The position numbers and the translations under genes are program-made. Below are positions 1 to 8,666 of a DNA stretch of 58,747 nt, piece after piece. Every line of letters starts with the position of its first letter. Positions within the stretch are counted from its first letter, which is position 1. Under the pieces are notes generated by a model. The model saw only the letters and a list, made by a program, of their open reading frames with translations. It had not been told where the DNA came from and searched no databases. The DNA is from Paludibacteraceae bacterium. Its GTDB lineage: Bacteria > Bacteroidota > Bacteroidia > Bacteroidales > Paludibacteraceae. The stretch lies in NCBI GenBank assembly GCA_017464025.1, contig JAFUEI010000050.1, forward strand, positions 1 to 58,747, written 5' to 3'.

Positions 1-2
1 CC

Positions 3-2645
3 GAACTGCCCTATTCACAACGACCGAGGTGGATTGTAACATCCAACTTCGCGCAGTTCTGGGTCTATGACATGGAGCAACCTAACGGAGAACCGCAAAA
101 AATACTCCTCAAAGACCTCGAAAAAGAATACTACCGCCTGCTGTTCCTTGTGGATGAGAAAAACGCACACCTTAAACGCGAAATGGAAGTCTCGGTTAAA
201 GCAGGCGAACTGGTAGGCGTTATCTACGACAAACTGCTGGAGCAATACATTGACAAAGACAGCCCCGAAACTTTGCGCAGCCTCAATATCCTCTGTGTTA
301 GGCTCGTTTTCTGCATGTATGCCGAAGATGCCGGACTATTCGCTACACATACCGCCTTCCATGACTATCTCAAAAAATACGGGGCTACAGACTTCCGCCG
401 TGCCTTAATGGATTTGTTTGTACTCTTGGACACACCATTAAACGAGCGGGACCCATACATAGAAGATGATATTGCGGCGTTCCCTTATGTCAACGGTGGA
501 CTGTTCAGCGACGAAAAAATCATCGTTCCGCGATTTCCTGAAGAACTGCAACAACTGCTCCTTGAAAAAGCATCTGCCGATTTCGACTGGAGTGAGATAA
601 GTCCGACTATCTTCGGTGCGGTATTTGAATCGACCTTGAACCCCGAAACACGTCGCAGTGGCGGTATGCACTATACGAGTATCGAGAACATCCACAAGGT
701 GATTGATCCGCTGTTTATGAACGACCTCAGGGCGGAGTTTGAGGGGATAATGCGGACGAGGGCGACTGCGCTTCAAGTGCGCCAACTTTTGCAAGCCTTT
801 CAAGACAAACTTGCATCACTTACATTTCTTGACCCTGCTTGCGGTAGCGGTAATTTCCTGACAGAGACTTTTCTGAGTTTGCGCCGTCTTGAAAACGAGG
901 TGATACAGGCAATGTACGGCGACGCAAGGCAGTTTGATTTTGGTGGCACTATCAAAGTCAATATCTCGCAGTTCTATGGCATTGAGATAAACGACTTCGC
1001 TTGCACGGTAGCAAAGACGGCACTTTGGATAGCCGAAAGCCAAACGCTAAAAGAAACCTCTCATATTGTGGGTGTTGATTTGAATTTCCTGCCGCTGAAA
1101 ACCAATGCCTATATCCACGAGGGCAATGCTCTGCGGATGGATTGGGCAGAGGTCGTTGCCCCTGACAAACTCAACTACATAATGGGCAACCCGCCATTTG
1201 TGGGAGCAAGGTTTATGAGTGCGGAGCAGAAAGACGACTTGCTCGCTGTCTTCGGGGAGAAATGGAAGAATGTCGGCAATCTGGACTTTGTTTGTGCATG
1301 GTACAAAAAGGCTATGGACTTAATGACCGACACCGATATACATGCGGCATTTGTATCTACCAATAGCATCTGCCAAGGGGAAAGTGTGGCGAACTTATGG
1401 GGACCACTTATGAAAGCTGGCTTGCAAATGAATTTCGCACACCGCACTTTCAGATGGGATAGCGAGGCGAAACTCAAAGCACATGTCCATTGCATTATTA
1501 TCGGCTTCTCTTTCAATAACTCGTCGCTTCTCTATACACTCGCGCACTTGGCGGAGCAGTCACCTGCACTGCAAGCTGTGACAAAACTTCAGGACACCTT
1601 GGATAAAGTCACCAAACCATATCATACCTTGCAGCGGATTATTGAACCTGCACAAAAACTACAGCGGATATTATTCGATGAAAGCGGTATCCCTAAATTT
1701 TCAGGCAACATAAATGCCTACCTCATAGACGGACCGGATGTCTTTATTGAGAGCAGAAACAAACCGCTGTGCGATGTGCCACAAATGGGAGTAGGAAGCC
1801 AAGCCATTGACGACGGACATTTTATCTTTACACAGGAACAAAAAGATGACTTCATCGCAAAAGAACCGAAATCAGCGCAGTACTTCCATAGATGGTTTGG
1901 AGCAGATGAGTTTATCAATAATAAAGTGCGCTATTGCCTGTATTTGGGAAATTGTTCGCCTGCTGAATTGCGTGCTATGCCGCTTTGTATGGAACGGATA
2001 GCGGCGGTAAGGGAATTTCGGTTGGCAAGTAAACGTACACAGACGCTCAAAGCGGCGGACTGGCCTAACAAGTTCGCAATGACGGTTATTCCGGATAGTA
2101 ATTACTTGCTCATTCCGCGTGTATCTTCGGAACGACGCAGGTATGTCCCTATTGGTTTTATGAGCCCTGATGATTATGTCAATGATGCCGTACAAATCAT
2201 CCCGTCTGCTACCCTTTACCATTTTGGTGTCCTCACTTCCAATGTCCACATTGCATGGATGAGAGCCGTATGCGGACGCTTGAAATCCGTCTACCGCTAC
2301 TCCAAAGATGTGGTATATAACAACTTCCCGTGGCCCGGAGCGTTAGCGGGTTCTGCTCTCCGCGGTATTCCGTCGAGCCCCTCTTTGTCGGCTGCTCGGG
2401 GCGTTAGCACCGAGATGGTTTCCCGCATTGAGCAGACCGCCCAAGCCATCCTCGATGCCCGTGCCCTATACCCCGATAGTTCCCTTGCTGACCTCTACGA
2501 CGAGACCACTATGCCCATTGAACTGCGCCGTGCGCACCAAGCCAACGACCGTGCTGTCATGGCTGCCTATGGGTTCTCTACCAAAATGGCCGAAAGCGAG
2601 TGCGTAGCGGAGTTGTTCAAGATGTATCAGGAACTGACGGAATAA
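3..2645 (+). CDS. MmeI-like class I DNA methyltransferase (type IIG restriction-modification family), 5' truncated
   Basis: The reading frame is open back to the window edge. It reads WIVTSNFAQFWVYD just before the first in-window ATG (72), so the true start lies outside and only the C-terminal 880 or so residues are seen. Numbering from that ATG, SAM-binding motif I is FLDPACGSGNFL (about residue 253) and catalytic motif IV is NPPF (about 373). The helical N-terminal part, methylase core and long C-terminal target-recognition region follow the MmeI order, so it should methylate an adenine or cytosine amino group and may also cut DNA. The nuclease domain, if present, would be upstream of the window, so restriction activity cannot be judged. 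The region from about residue 760 has a low-complexity Ser/Ala stretch. Family assignment is good; specificity is unknown. Confidence 0.85.
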   Translation, partial: ELPYSQRPRWIVTSNFAQFWVYDMEQPNGEPQKILLKDLEKEYYRLLFLVDEKNAHLKREMEVSVKAGELVGVIYDKLLEQYIDKDSPETLRSLNILCVRLVFCMYAEDAGLFATHTAFHDYLKKYGATDFRRALMDLFVLLDTPLNERDPYIEDDIAAFPYVNGGLFSDEKIIVPRFPEELQQLLLEKASADFDWSEISPTIFGAVFESTLNPETRRSGGMHYTSIENIHKVIDPLFMNDLRAEFEGIMRTRATALQVRQLLQAFQDKLASLTFLDPACGSGNFLTETFLSLRRLENEVIQAMYGDARQFDFGGTIKVNISQFYGIEINDFACTVAKTALWIAESQTLKETSHIVGVDLNFLPLKTNAYIHEGNALRMDWAEVVAPDKLNYIMGNPPFVGARFMSAEQKDDLLAVFGEKWKNVGNLDFVCAWYKKAMDLMTDTDIHAAFVSTNSICQGESVANLWGPLMKAGLQMNFAHRTFRWDSEAKLKAHVHCIIIGFSFNNSSLLYTLAHLAEQSPALQAVTKLQDTLDKVTKPYHTLQRIIEPAQKLQRILFDESGIPKFSGNINAYLIDGPDVFIESRNKPLCDVPQMGVGSQAIDDGHFIFTQEQKDDFIAKEPKSAQYFHRWFGADEFINNKVRYCLYLGNCSPAELRAMPLCMERIAAVREFRLASKRTQTLKAADWPNKFAMTVIPDSNYLLIPRVSSERRRYVPIGFMSPDDYVNDAVQIIPSATLYHFGVLTSNVHIAWMRAVCGRLKSVYRYSKDVVYNNFPWPGALAGSALRGIPSSPSLSAARGVSTEMVSRIEQTAQAILDARALYPDSSLADLYDETTMPIELRRAHQANDRAVMAAYGFSTKMAESECVAELFKMYQELTE

Positions 2646-2693
2646 AGGAATAACAAAGAAACCACCTATGCCACAAAAGCCACAACGGAACCA

Positions 2694-3869
2694 ATGGCAG
2701 CATATAAGCCTCAAATAGAATACACAGAAAAGGGTTGGCGGCGAGCAACAGACACCAATCGTCATCACCGTGAGAGCGGCTGGGACTACCGCAGGCGTGC
2801 CATTTACCACTTCACTTTTGTGCCTACCGACCGTTATCCGCTGTTCGGGCTGTTAGAAGCCCCAACGCCGCAAGAGGCGCGTATAGAGCTCAATAAATAT
2901 GAACAGCAGGTAAAGGATCGGCTTTTCCACCTACCGCAGTTCTACCTGACCAAAGGCTATGCGCTGAAGGTGCTTGCCTCGCAGATAATGCCTGACCATA
3001 TCCACCTTGTGCTGCAGGTGTTGGAGCCGCTGCCTAAGAGCATAGGGGCGGTTGTTCGGGGCTTCAAAGCCGCATGCACCAAGCTCTACAAGGAACAATA
3101 CTACCCCAGCGGCGAAAATGCCGCCGAAATGCACGAAGAAAGCACAGCCCGACAAGAACAGAAGGCGCAAAACGAACAGACCCAAGAGCAGAACAAAGCA
3201 CGAGGGAGCATCGTGCATTTTGCCCGCATTTTTGCGGGCAGAGGCTCTATTTGGCAATCCGATGCCGCTTATTACCACGAGCGAATACTCCATTCTGCCG
3301 ATCAACTCCGCCGAATGATTGATTATGTCCATGACAACCCTCGGCGACTTTCCTTAAAACGTGCCAACCCGCAGCTCTTCCGGCTTCACCAACGGGTGCC
3401 GGTAGCGGGATTCAGTTGTACCACACTCGGCAATCAGTTCCTGCTCGATTTCCCGATGAAAGGCGTCATTCAATGCTCACGGCGCTTGATACAGGAAGAG
3501 ATCGACCACAAGAAAGAGCTGTGCCTCGAAGAAGCTGAGCGGGGAACGGTGTTTGTCAGCGCAGGCATATCCGAAGGCGAGAAACAGATTTGCAGGGCAC
3601 TGCGCAAGGAAGGATATCCGCTGATTATCATTCTGAAAGACGGTTTCCCGAAGGAGAACGACCCGCATTATCAGTATTTCAAGCCGCAAGGCGTTTATTT
3701 CGAGGCTTGCGCTGAAGGACGGTTGCTGCTGATAGAACCGAACGAAGAGTTATTTGCAGACAAAGACATAGAGAAGCAGATATATGCCAAGACCGGCGCA
3801 CTACCGCACGACACCTTGCGCTACCATTTTCTTGCACTCAATGAATTAGCCCGAAACATAGTGAACTAA
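2694..3869 (+). CDS. REP-associated tyrosine transposase (RAYT, HUH/Y1 type) with an extra C-terminal domain
   Basis: A 391-residue Y1_Tnp/IS200-like protein. The HUH motif sits in MPDHIHLVLQ (residues 99-108) and the nucleophilic tyrosine is probably in SDAAYYHERIL (about 189-199). Between them is a Gln/Glu/Lys-rich insertion (about 145-170). The C-terminal 150 residues are not part of the transposase fold: FVSAGISEGEKQICRAL, a hydrophobic strand, then EACAEGRLLLIEP, which looks like a Rossmann-type SLOG/DprA-like domain (inference). Single-copy RAYTs are known to act on REP palindromes rather than to move as insertion sequences; no flanking inverted repeats or duplications are visible. ATG 2694 is the only in-frame ATG after the stop at 2643. 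It lies 48 bp after the methyltransferase gene and may be co-transcribed with it. Confidence 0.85.
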   Translation: MAAYKPQIEYTEKGWRRATDTNRHHRESGWDYRRRAIYHFTFVPTDRYPLFGLLEAPTPQEARIELNKYEQQVKDRLFHLPQFYLTKGYALKVLASQIMPDHIHLVLQVLEPLPKSIGAVVRGFKAACTKLYKEQYYPSGENAAEMHEESTARQEQKAQNEQTQEQNKARGSIVHFARIFAGRGSIWQSDAAYYHERILHSADQLRRMIDYVHDNPRRLSLKRANPQLFRLHQRVPVAGFSCTTLGNQFLLDFPMKGVIQCSRRLIQEEIDHKKELCLEEAERGTVFVSAGISEGEKQICRALRKEGYPLIIILKDGFPKENDPHYQYFKPQGVYFEACAEGRLLLIEPNEELFADKDIEKQIYAKTGALPHDTLRYHFLALNELARNIVN

Positions 3870-3885
3870 TAAACGAAAATAATGA

Positions 3886-4227
3886 GCAGCAAGGCACCGA
3901 TGGTATATGGTAGCTTGAGGCGGCGATGTGTCGGGGCGTTTCTCTCGTACGGGAATAGCGACGCTGCCGGATAGTGTGACGCCTACGCAACAGATGAGGC
4001 AAGAGCAATGGGACGACTGGCGGTTCACCTACGATCATGTGATGCTCATCTACGGCAAGGCGGTGGACGAACAGGGTAAGCCCTATTACATGATGAAGAA
4101 CTCATGAGGTCCGCAGGGCGACTACAACGGTATCTGGTAGATGTCGTGCGACTACATGATGCTCAACACCACTTATCTGTTCCTCAACCGCCATGCGCTG
4201 TCAAAGAAGTTGCGTAAAAAACTATGA
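3886..4227 (+). pseudogene. Decayed C-terminal part of a C1 (bleomycin hydrolase/PepC-like) peptidase
   Basis: In frame with 4021 the sequence reads a C1B peptidase C-terminus: GGDVS...RTGIATLPDSVTP, then DHVMLIYG and YYMMKNS-stop-G. The His of DHxM and the Asn of KNSWG are recognisable active-site parts. Three in-frame stops interrupt it: TGA at 3916 and TGA at 4105, each where the family has Trp (AWGG, KNSWG), and TAG at 4138 after GIW. No start codon or N-terminal two thirds remain. Other genes here end normally in TGA, so recoding is unlikely and this is a relic, apparently fairly young because the frame is otherwise intact. It fills the gap between the transposase and the flavodoxin gene. 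Confidence 0.75.
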
Positions 4228-4314
4228 AACTAACACCTCAAATGTAAACTCTGATCGGCTTTTTGAAAGGCAGAGGAGGGCAACATCAGAAATACCAAAC
4301 TTATCTATATGCTT

Positions 4315-4800
4315 ATGAAACAGTTATTCTCTATTTTAGCAGCCATAGCGATGACGATGGGCATCGAGGCTAAGACTATCGTCGTGTATTTCTCGGCAAC
4401 GGAAACAACCAAAGCAGCTGCTCAACAGATTGCCAAAGAGCAAAATGCCGTGCTTTGGGAGATTGTACCGGCAGAACCCTATACGCCTGCCGACCTCGAC
4501 TGGCGCAACAAACAGTCGCGTTCTTCCATCGAGATGAACGACCCCGAGGCACGGCCGACTATCAAACAGTGTACGAATATCATGCCGTACGACACCATCT
4601 ATGTGGGATATCCTATCTGGTGGGGCATCTGTCCGCGTATCATCAACTCGTGGATTGACAACAACCTCCCGCAGTTGGAGGGCAAGACGCTCATCCCCTT
4701 TGCCACCAGCGGGGGTAGCACCATTAAACAATCGGTAGAGTACCTGCGCAAGACCTATCCATCGCTGAAATGGCAGGGCGGCAAGTTGATAGAGAAATAA
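4315..4800 (+). CDS. Exported flavodoxin-like protein
   Basis: A protein of about 161 residues with an N-terminal hydrophobic signal-like segment (LFSILAAIAMTMGIEA) followed at once by a flavodoxin start, TIVVYFSATETTKAAA, whose S-A-T-E-T-T loop would hold the FMN phosphate. YVGYPIWWGICP and FATSGGSTI match the two isoalloxazine-flanking loops of the Flavodoxin_4 group. The signal-like N-terminus suggests a periplasmic or membrane-attached flavoprotein, which is common for this group in Bacteroidota. ATG 4309 two codons upstream is an equal alternative start; 4315 gives a typical MKQLF signal start. It is 10 bp upstream of the cupin gene and probably in one operon with it. Confidence 0.8.
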   Translation: MKQLFSILAAIAMTMGIEAKTIVVYFSATETTKAAAQQIAKEQNAVLWEIVPAEPYTPADLDWRNKQSRSSIEMNDPEARPTIKQCTNIMPYDTIYVGYPIWWGICPRIINSWIDNNLPQLEGKTLIPFATSGGSTIKQSVEYLRKTYPSLKWQGGKLIEK

Positions 4801-4810
4801 GTATTTAATT

Positions 4811-5176
4811 ATGACTATTAAAACAACTGAACTGATTCGCACATCCGAGAGTTGGGATGGTGCGATATTGCCCGATTTCCCGCAGGGCAAACCCGAACTG
4901 CGAGTGCTTCGCTTGGAGTTTCCAGCCGGCTCCAAGACCGGATGGCATCATCATCCTGTCATTAACTACGGCATCGTGCAGCAAGGCGACTTGACTATTG
5001 TATGCCAAGACGGCAGGGAGAAAACTTTCCATGAAGGCGAGGCTTTGGTCGAAGTTATAGGCACTGTCCATCGCGGCGAGAACAGAGGCGCGACACCGGT
5101 TATCCTCAATATGTTCTACTTCTCACGCCCCGGCGAGGAAATCACTATCCAACATCCGGAATTGGAGAGCGAATGA
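4811..5176 (+). CDS. Small cupin-domain protein
   Basis: A 121-residue single-domain cupin. The first cupin motif contains GWHHHPVINYGIVQQGDL (about residues 44-61), with His residues that normally bind a metal, and the second reads EVIGTVHRGENRG. It fits the small cupin_2 group of metal-binding beta-barrels; the substrate is not predictable. Its stop overlaps the next gene's start (ATGA at 5173), so it is translationally coupled to a DNA glycosylase and downstream repair genes, although nothing in the protein itself points to DNA repair. Confidence 0.8.
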   Translation: MTIKTTELIRTSESWDGAILPDFPQGKPELRVLRLEFPAGSKTGWHHHPVINYGIVQQGDLTIVCQDGREKTFHEGEALVEVIGTVHRGENRGATPVILNMFYFSRPGEEITIQHPELESE

Positions 5177-5784
5177 CGTTAGAAGTACATAATATGTATG
5201 ACAAACCGAACATAGAACGGCATCCATTGCAGCCGTTTCTGCCTGCAAATGCGCAGATACTGATGCTGGGCAGTTTTCCGCCGCCCCGAGAACGATGGTG
5301 CATGCCGTTCTTCTACCCCAATCCGCAAAACGACATGTGGCGGATCATGGGGCAGATTTTCTTTTGCGACAAGGATCATTTTGTGGAACAAAGAGCAAAG
5401 ACCGCCTTTCGTTATGACGATATTGTCGCTTTCTGCCAAGCAAAAGGCATTGCCATATTCGATACGGCGCAAGCTGTCATCCGCCTGCAAGGCAACGCAG
5501 CAGACGAACACTTGGAGATTGTCGAGCCAACCGACATCGCAGCTCTGTTGCGACAGATACCGCAATGCCGCAACATCTGCTGCACCGGCGGCAAAGCCGC
5601 ACAGACCCTGGCAGAGATGCTGCATTGCACCATCCCCAAGGTTGGCAAATCTGTCGAAACAAACCTTGCCAATCGTCCCTTCCGTTTCTGGCGAATGCCA
5701 TCTTCCTCACGCGCCTACCCCTTAGCCCTCGACAAAAAATCCGCCGCCTACCGTCGTATGTTCGAAGCCATTGACATGATATGA
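5173..5784 (+). CDS. Uracil/hypoxanthine-DNA glycosylase superfamily protein
   Basis: A 203-residue UDG-fold protein. Motif 1 is MLGSFPPPRERW followed by FFYPNPQNDMW, and the C-terminal motif is RMPSSSRAYPLA, an LPSTSPA-like loop. This arrangement is closest to family 6 (hypoxanthine-DNA glycosylase) and Mug-like enzymes, not to Ung, which is present separately at 21285. It should excise a deaminated or damaged base in the cytoplasm. It overlaps the cupin gene by 4 nt upstream and the alkyltransferase gene by 4 nt downstream. ATG 5173 is the coupled start; an internal ATG at 5194 is possible. Substrate is inferred from motifs only. Confidence 0.75.
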   Translation: MTLEVHNMYDKPNIERHPLQPFLPANAQILMLGSFPPPRERWCMPFFYPNPQNDMWRIMGQIFFCDKDHFVEQRAKTAFRYDDIVAFCQAKGIAIFDTAQAVIRLQGNAADEHLEIVEPTDIAALLRQIPQCRNICCTGGKAAQTLAEMLHCTIPKVGKSVETNLANRPFRFWRMPSSSRAYPLALDKKSAAYRRMFEAIDMI

Positions 5785-6287
5785 AAAACTATATCGCTAC
5801 ATATCATTCACCAATTGGCGAAATACTATTAGAATCGGATGGAGAGGCACTAACCGCTTTGCGGTTCAGAAACTCCGGCAACGGGACCATAGCCCACCCC
5901 ATGCTAACGCAAATAACTATTTCCCTTCCTGTCTTCAACGAAACAAGGCGTTGGTTAGATGATTATTTCAGCGGCAAGCGGACGGAGAATGCCGTTGTGG
6001 ACGCGAAGACAGACGAACGGATTGCAGTCCGACCGAAGGGCACAGCGTTTCAGCAACGCGTCTGGCAGGCATTGCTGACCATTCCGTATGGTAAAACGGT
6101 CAGTTACGGAGAGCTTGCCCGGATGGTGGGATGTAAGTCCGCACAGGCGGTTGGTCAAGCCGTAGGAGCTAATCCCGTGGCACTTCTCATCCCCTGCCAT
6201 CGCATCATCGCCGCACACGGCAGAATAGGCGGCTACGAATACGGCATAGAAATTAAGAAACGACTATTAGAACTGGAACAACGATGA
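5781..6287 (+). CDS. ogt: Methylated-DNA--[protein]-cysteine S-methyltransferase
   Basis: A 168-residue suicide alkyltransferase that moves the alkyl group from O6-alkylguanine to its own cysteine. The active site PCHRII is near residue 139. The helix-turn-helix recognition segment is FQQRVWQALLTIPYGKTV followed by SYGELARMVG with the usual Arg/Asn region, and the N-terminal ribonuclease-H-like domain is present. Length is typical for stand-alone Ogt/MGMT without an Ada regulatory domain. It overlaps the glycosylase upstream and the GNAT gene downstream by 4 nt each, so it belongs to one translationally coupled chain. Confidence 0.93.
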   Translation: MKNYIATYHSPIGEILLESDGEALTALRFRNSGNGTIAHPMLTQITISLPVFNETRRWLDDYFSGKRTENAVVDAKTDERIAVRPKGTAFQQRVWQALLTIPYGKTVSYGELARMVGCKSAQAVGQAVGANPVALLIPCHRIIAAHGRIGGYEYGIEIKKRLLELEQR

Positions 6288-6595
6288 TAACTATCCAACA
6301 CCACGAGACCGAACGAAACGGCGTTTTTGAAGCATGGATGCAAGCCACCGAAGAAGGCGCATGTACCGAACCGGTGCAGGTGGGCGAGATGACTTATGCG
6401 CGCCCAACGCCCGAACGGATGATAATAAATCACACGCGCGTTTTTGAGGGCTTTGAAGGCAAAGGGATTGCGCGGCAGATGGTTCTTGCCGCCGTGGACT
6501 TCGCACGCACCAACAGCCGCCGAATCATCCCTGTATGCTCCTACGCCCAAGCCGTCCTCACCCGCACCGATGAATACAAAGATATCTTGGCGTAA
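6284..6595 (+). CDS. Small GNAT-family (YjdJ/YidJ-like) N-acetyltransferase
   Basis: A 103-residue minimal GNAT. It has the MIINHTRVFEGFEGKGIARQ core, in which GxGIAxQ is the acetyl-CoA pyrophosphate loop, and the late RRIIPVCSYAQAVL strand with a conserved Cys. This matches the Acetyltransf_CG group of about 90-100 residues. The acceptor is unknown. It is the last gene of the chain started by the cupin gene (4-nt overlap with the alkyltransferase) and meets the convergent peptidase gene 51 bp downstream. Confidence 0.85.
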   Translation: MITIQHHETERNGVFEAWMQATEEGACTEPVQVGEMTYARPTPERMIINHTRVFEGFEGKGIARQMVLAAVDFARTNSRRIIPVCSYAQAVLTRTDEYKDILA

Positions 6596-6646
6596 ATGGG
6601 AAATACTTGGTATGGCAGATACTATCCGGATTATCGTGATAAGAGC

Positions 6647-8359
6647 TTAACGAACTCGCTGACCGGTTACTGTATATTCCGTGTCGCCGCGGCGAATCAG
6701 CAATTGTCCGTTGCGAAGCACCTTCTCTACTCTGACAGATGAAGGCTGTTGGCTGACTTCTTCTATCCCTTGCGGCGTACCTAATAATACCTCGTCCAGC
6801 ATAGCGCGTATAGCATCGCATTGCGCCTTGTCGGAATTGGCGGAGAAAGAGACGGTGTGGTTCTGCGCCGGCAGAATGAATTTCCGCACGTTTGTGCCAT
6901 TGATATACGTATCCCGCATTGCCGCCCCCGTCCATGTGTCATCCGCGCCGTAAATGAAGATAATAGGCTTCTGCGCATTCTGCGTGGTAGTTACGGCGCG
7001 GTCGTAAACACTTCTATTAAATATACATGAATGATATTGTTCGAGGTCGAAATCGCGCAACGAACCAACATACTGCCTGTATTGCGCGTTCCATGCCGCA
7101 CCAGTTTCCGGACCGGATATCTCGTCCAACCGTAGGTCATAATAGCCTAACTCCGTCCGCGCCTGATATTCATACGCCTGTCCGGTATAGCCATTTTCGT
7201 TATTAGCCCACCATTGCTCTGCCGTCACTCCGAAAGGCAGGTATCCTGCCCTGTCAGACGATTTATGCAAAGGGGGAGCTGGTGCCTTACCTGTACGCAG
7301 AAAATCGCGCCAATAGCCGAAAGACTCCATCCGGAACTTTGTATTGATCATAATCACCGCCACGACGGTATCGTTGTACGGCTCAATTCCGTAATCCTCA
7401 AACAGTTCCTCGTTGTATTCTTTCGATTTACGGAGCGTGGCAGTGTCCTGATAGGCGTGCTCGTTAAAACCGAGATGTCCTACGGATATCAGATAGCGCC
7501 CGTAGAGTTTGTCGGTGCTTTCGTTGGGATAGTAGGTCTTCGTAATTTTCTCATAGAGCGGGAATATCTGATCTTTGCGCGTCAGTGCTTTCCGACGGAT
7601 ATCCATAAAAAGGTCAAGATACTCCTGCGTCCAGCCGTTGTTGAACCAATACTTCTGCATAACGGTGTCGCAATCGGTATCGAAGAAAGGTGCCGCATAG
7701 GGCACATACGCATCCATGTCCTCGGGATGGAAAGCGTGCTGTAGAAGCGTCGTTGTGCCGCCTTTGCTCGAACCCGACATCACCCATTTGCCTTTCATCA
7801 CTTTCTTGAGTGCCACAAACAGATTATGAAAATCCTCCGCAGCCTCTTCACTCCGCAGGTCGTCTAAGTTCTCATAGCACCGCTCGGGTGCCGAGAAACT
7901 GAAATAGCGAAACTCCGGATAGAGGTAGTTTGCATGATAGCGGTGAGCAATTTCGTTAATCGAGTTGTTGACAGAATAGTAGGCAAACTGTGCATCCGGT
8001 TCACTCACCCAAACCGAATCCAAGGCATATCCTCCGCAGTTGACATGATTGACCGCTGTCGTTATATCGGCATCGTTGAAAACCGTCAATGTCGCCCGCA
8101 AAGGGAAATGCGCCCCCGTAGGATTGCTGTGACGCACCGGCTGGTTGTAATAGATGATATACGTGCGGGTCTGTACAGCCTCCTCAGGATCATTGAAATA
8201 GTCATATAAATACTGCGACTCTAATGGCACAACCTTTATCGAGTCAATCACTCCCGTGTTCTGCTTCAATAACTCCTGTGCCCATTGCGGCAGCGTCTCT
8301 TGTGCCGCCACACATACGCATACAGCGCATAGTGCAAAAAAAATAGTTATTCTTTTCAT
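6647..8359 (-). CDS. Secreted serine peptidase, S37 (PS-10) tripeptidyl aminopeptidase-like
   Basis: 570 residues with a clear signal peptide (ITIFFALCAVCVCVAAQ). The nucleophile elbow is GSSKGG (about residue 198) in an alpha/beta-hydrolase context, followed by YVPYAAPF, as in peptidase S37. The acid and His are probably in IFIYGADDTWTG and PAQNHTVS near residues 460-510. The C-terminus ends in a short tag, VLRNGQLLIRRGD then YTVTGQRVR, like other exported proteins in this window, so T9SS-linked export or surface attachment is possible. A -33/-7 promoter lies about 140 nt upstream. It should cleave tripeptides or short peptides outside the cytoplasm. Confidence 0.8.
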   Translation of the reverse strand: MKRITIFFALCAVCVCVAAQETLPQWAQELLKQNTGVIDSIKVVPLESQYLYDYFNDPEEAVQTRTYIIYYNQPVRHSNPTGAHFPLRATLTVFNDADITTAVNHVNCGGYALDSVWVSEPDAQFAYYSVNNSINEIAHRYHANYLYPEFRYFSFSAPERCYENLDDLRSEEAAEDFHNLFVALKKVMKGKWVMSGSSKGGTTTLLQHAFHPEDMDAYVPYAAPFFDTDCDTVMQKYWFNNGWTQEYLDLFMDIRRKALTRKDQIFPLYEKITKTYYPNESTDKLYGRYLISVGHLGFNEHAYQDTATLRKSKEYNEELFEDYGIEPYNDTVVAVIMINTKFRMESFGYWRDFLRTGKAPAPPLHKSSDRAGYLPFGVTAEQWWANNENGYTGQAYEYQARTELGYYDLRLDEISGPETGAAWNAQYRQYVGSLRDFDLEQYHSCIFNRSVYDRAVTTTQNAQKPIIFIYGADDTWTGAAMRDTYINGTNVRKFILPAQNHTVSFSANSDKAQCDAIRAMLDEVLLGTPQGIEEVSQQPSSVRVEKVLRNGQLLIRRGDTEYTVTGQRVR

Positions 8360-8502
8360 AAGCCATTATGTTTTTATGTCTGAACAAAATCCTCTAACCT
8401 TCGGCAGAGATATTTTCGCCGGCCCTTGCCGTGTGTACTATCGTGTGCGCTCGCAGATATAATATAGCTGCCAACATCCTTCTCTCGCGTCAAAAAAGCA
8501 CG

Positions 8503-8534
8503 CAAAGTTACTTTTTTTCCAAGAAACAGGCAAG
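8503..8534 (-). promoter_or_regulatory. Bacteroidota-type promoter of the S37 peptidase gene
   Basis: On the minus strand TAACTTTG (8510-8503) with CTTG (8534-8531) exactly 20 bp upstream. It implies a leader of about 140 nt for the peptidase gene. It lies back to back with the Nudix promoter. Confidence 0.6.
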
Positions 8535-8613
8535 ATTGATGAGTATTTCGCAGCGATAGGCGGCGGTATGTTTCTGTCATTTATCTCTGATTGGAAGATT
8601 TTTGGCCGGTTTT

Positions 8614-8645
8614 TTTGCGGATTTCGGAAATTTGCAGTACCTTTG
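8614..8645 (+). promoter_or_regulatory. Bacteroidota-type promoter of the Nudix gene
   Basis: TTTG (8614-8617), 20 bp, TACCTTTG (8638-8645): a perfect match to the Bacteroidota housekeeping consensus. The ATG follows 22 nt after the -7 box. Confidence 0.8.
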
Positions 8646-8666
8646 TAGGGTATAGAAACAACCATT

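Noticed and set aside
2694-3869. A complete insertion sequence around the transposase
   Set aside because: No terminal repeats, target duplications or subterminal hairpins pairing across the gene were seen; RAYT genes are usually single-copy and not mobile as IS.
3886-4227. UGA-as-Trp recoding to explain the peptidase stops
   Set aside because: Several genes in the window use TGA as a normal stop (for example 5784, 6287, 8359 region genes) and a TAG is also present in the relic. Decay is simpler.
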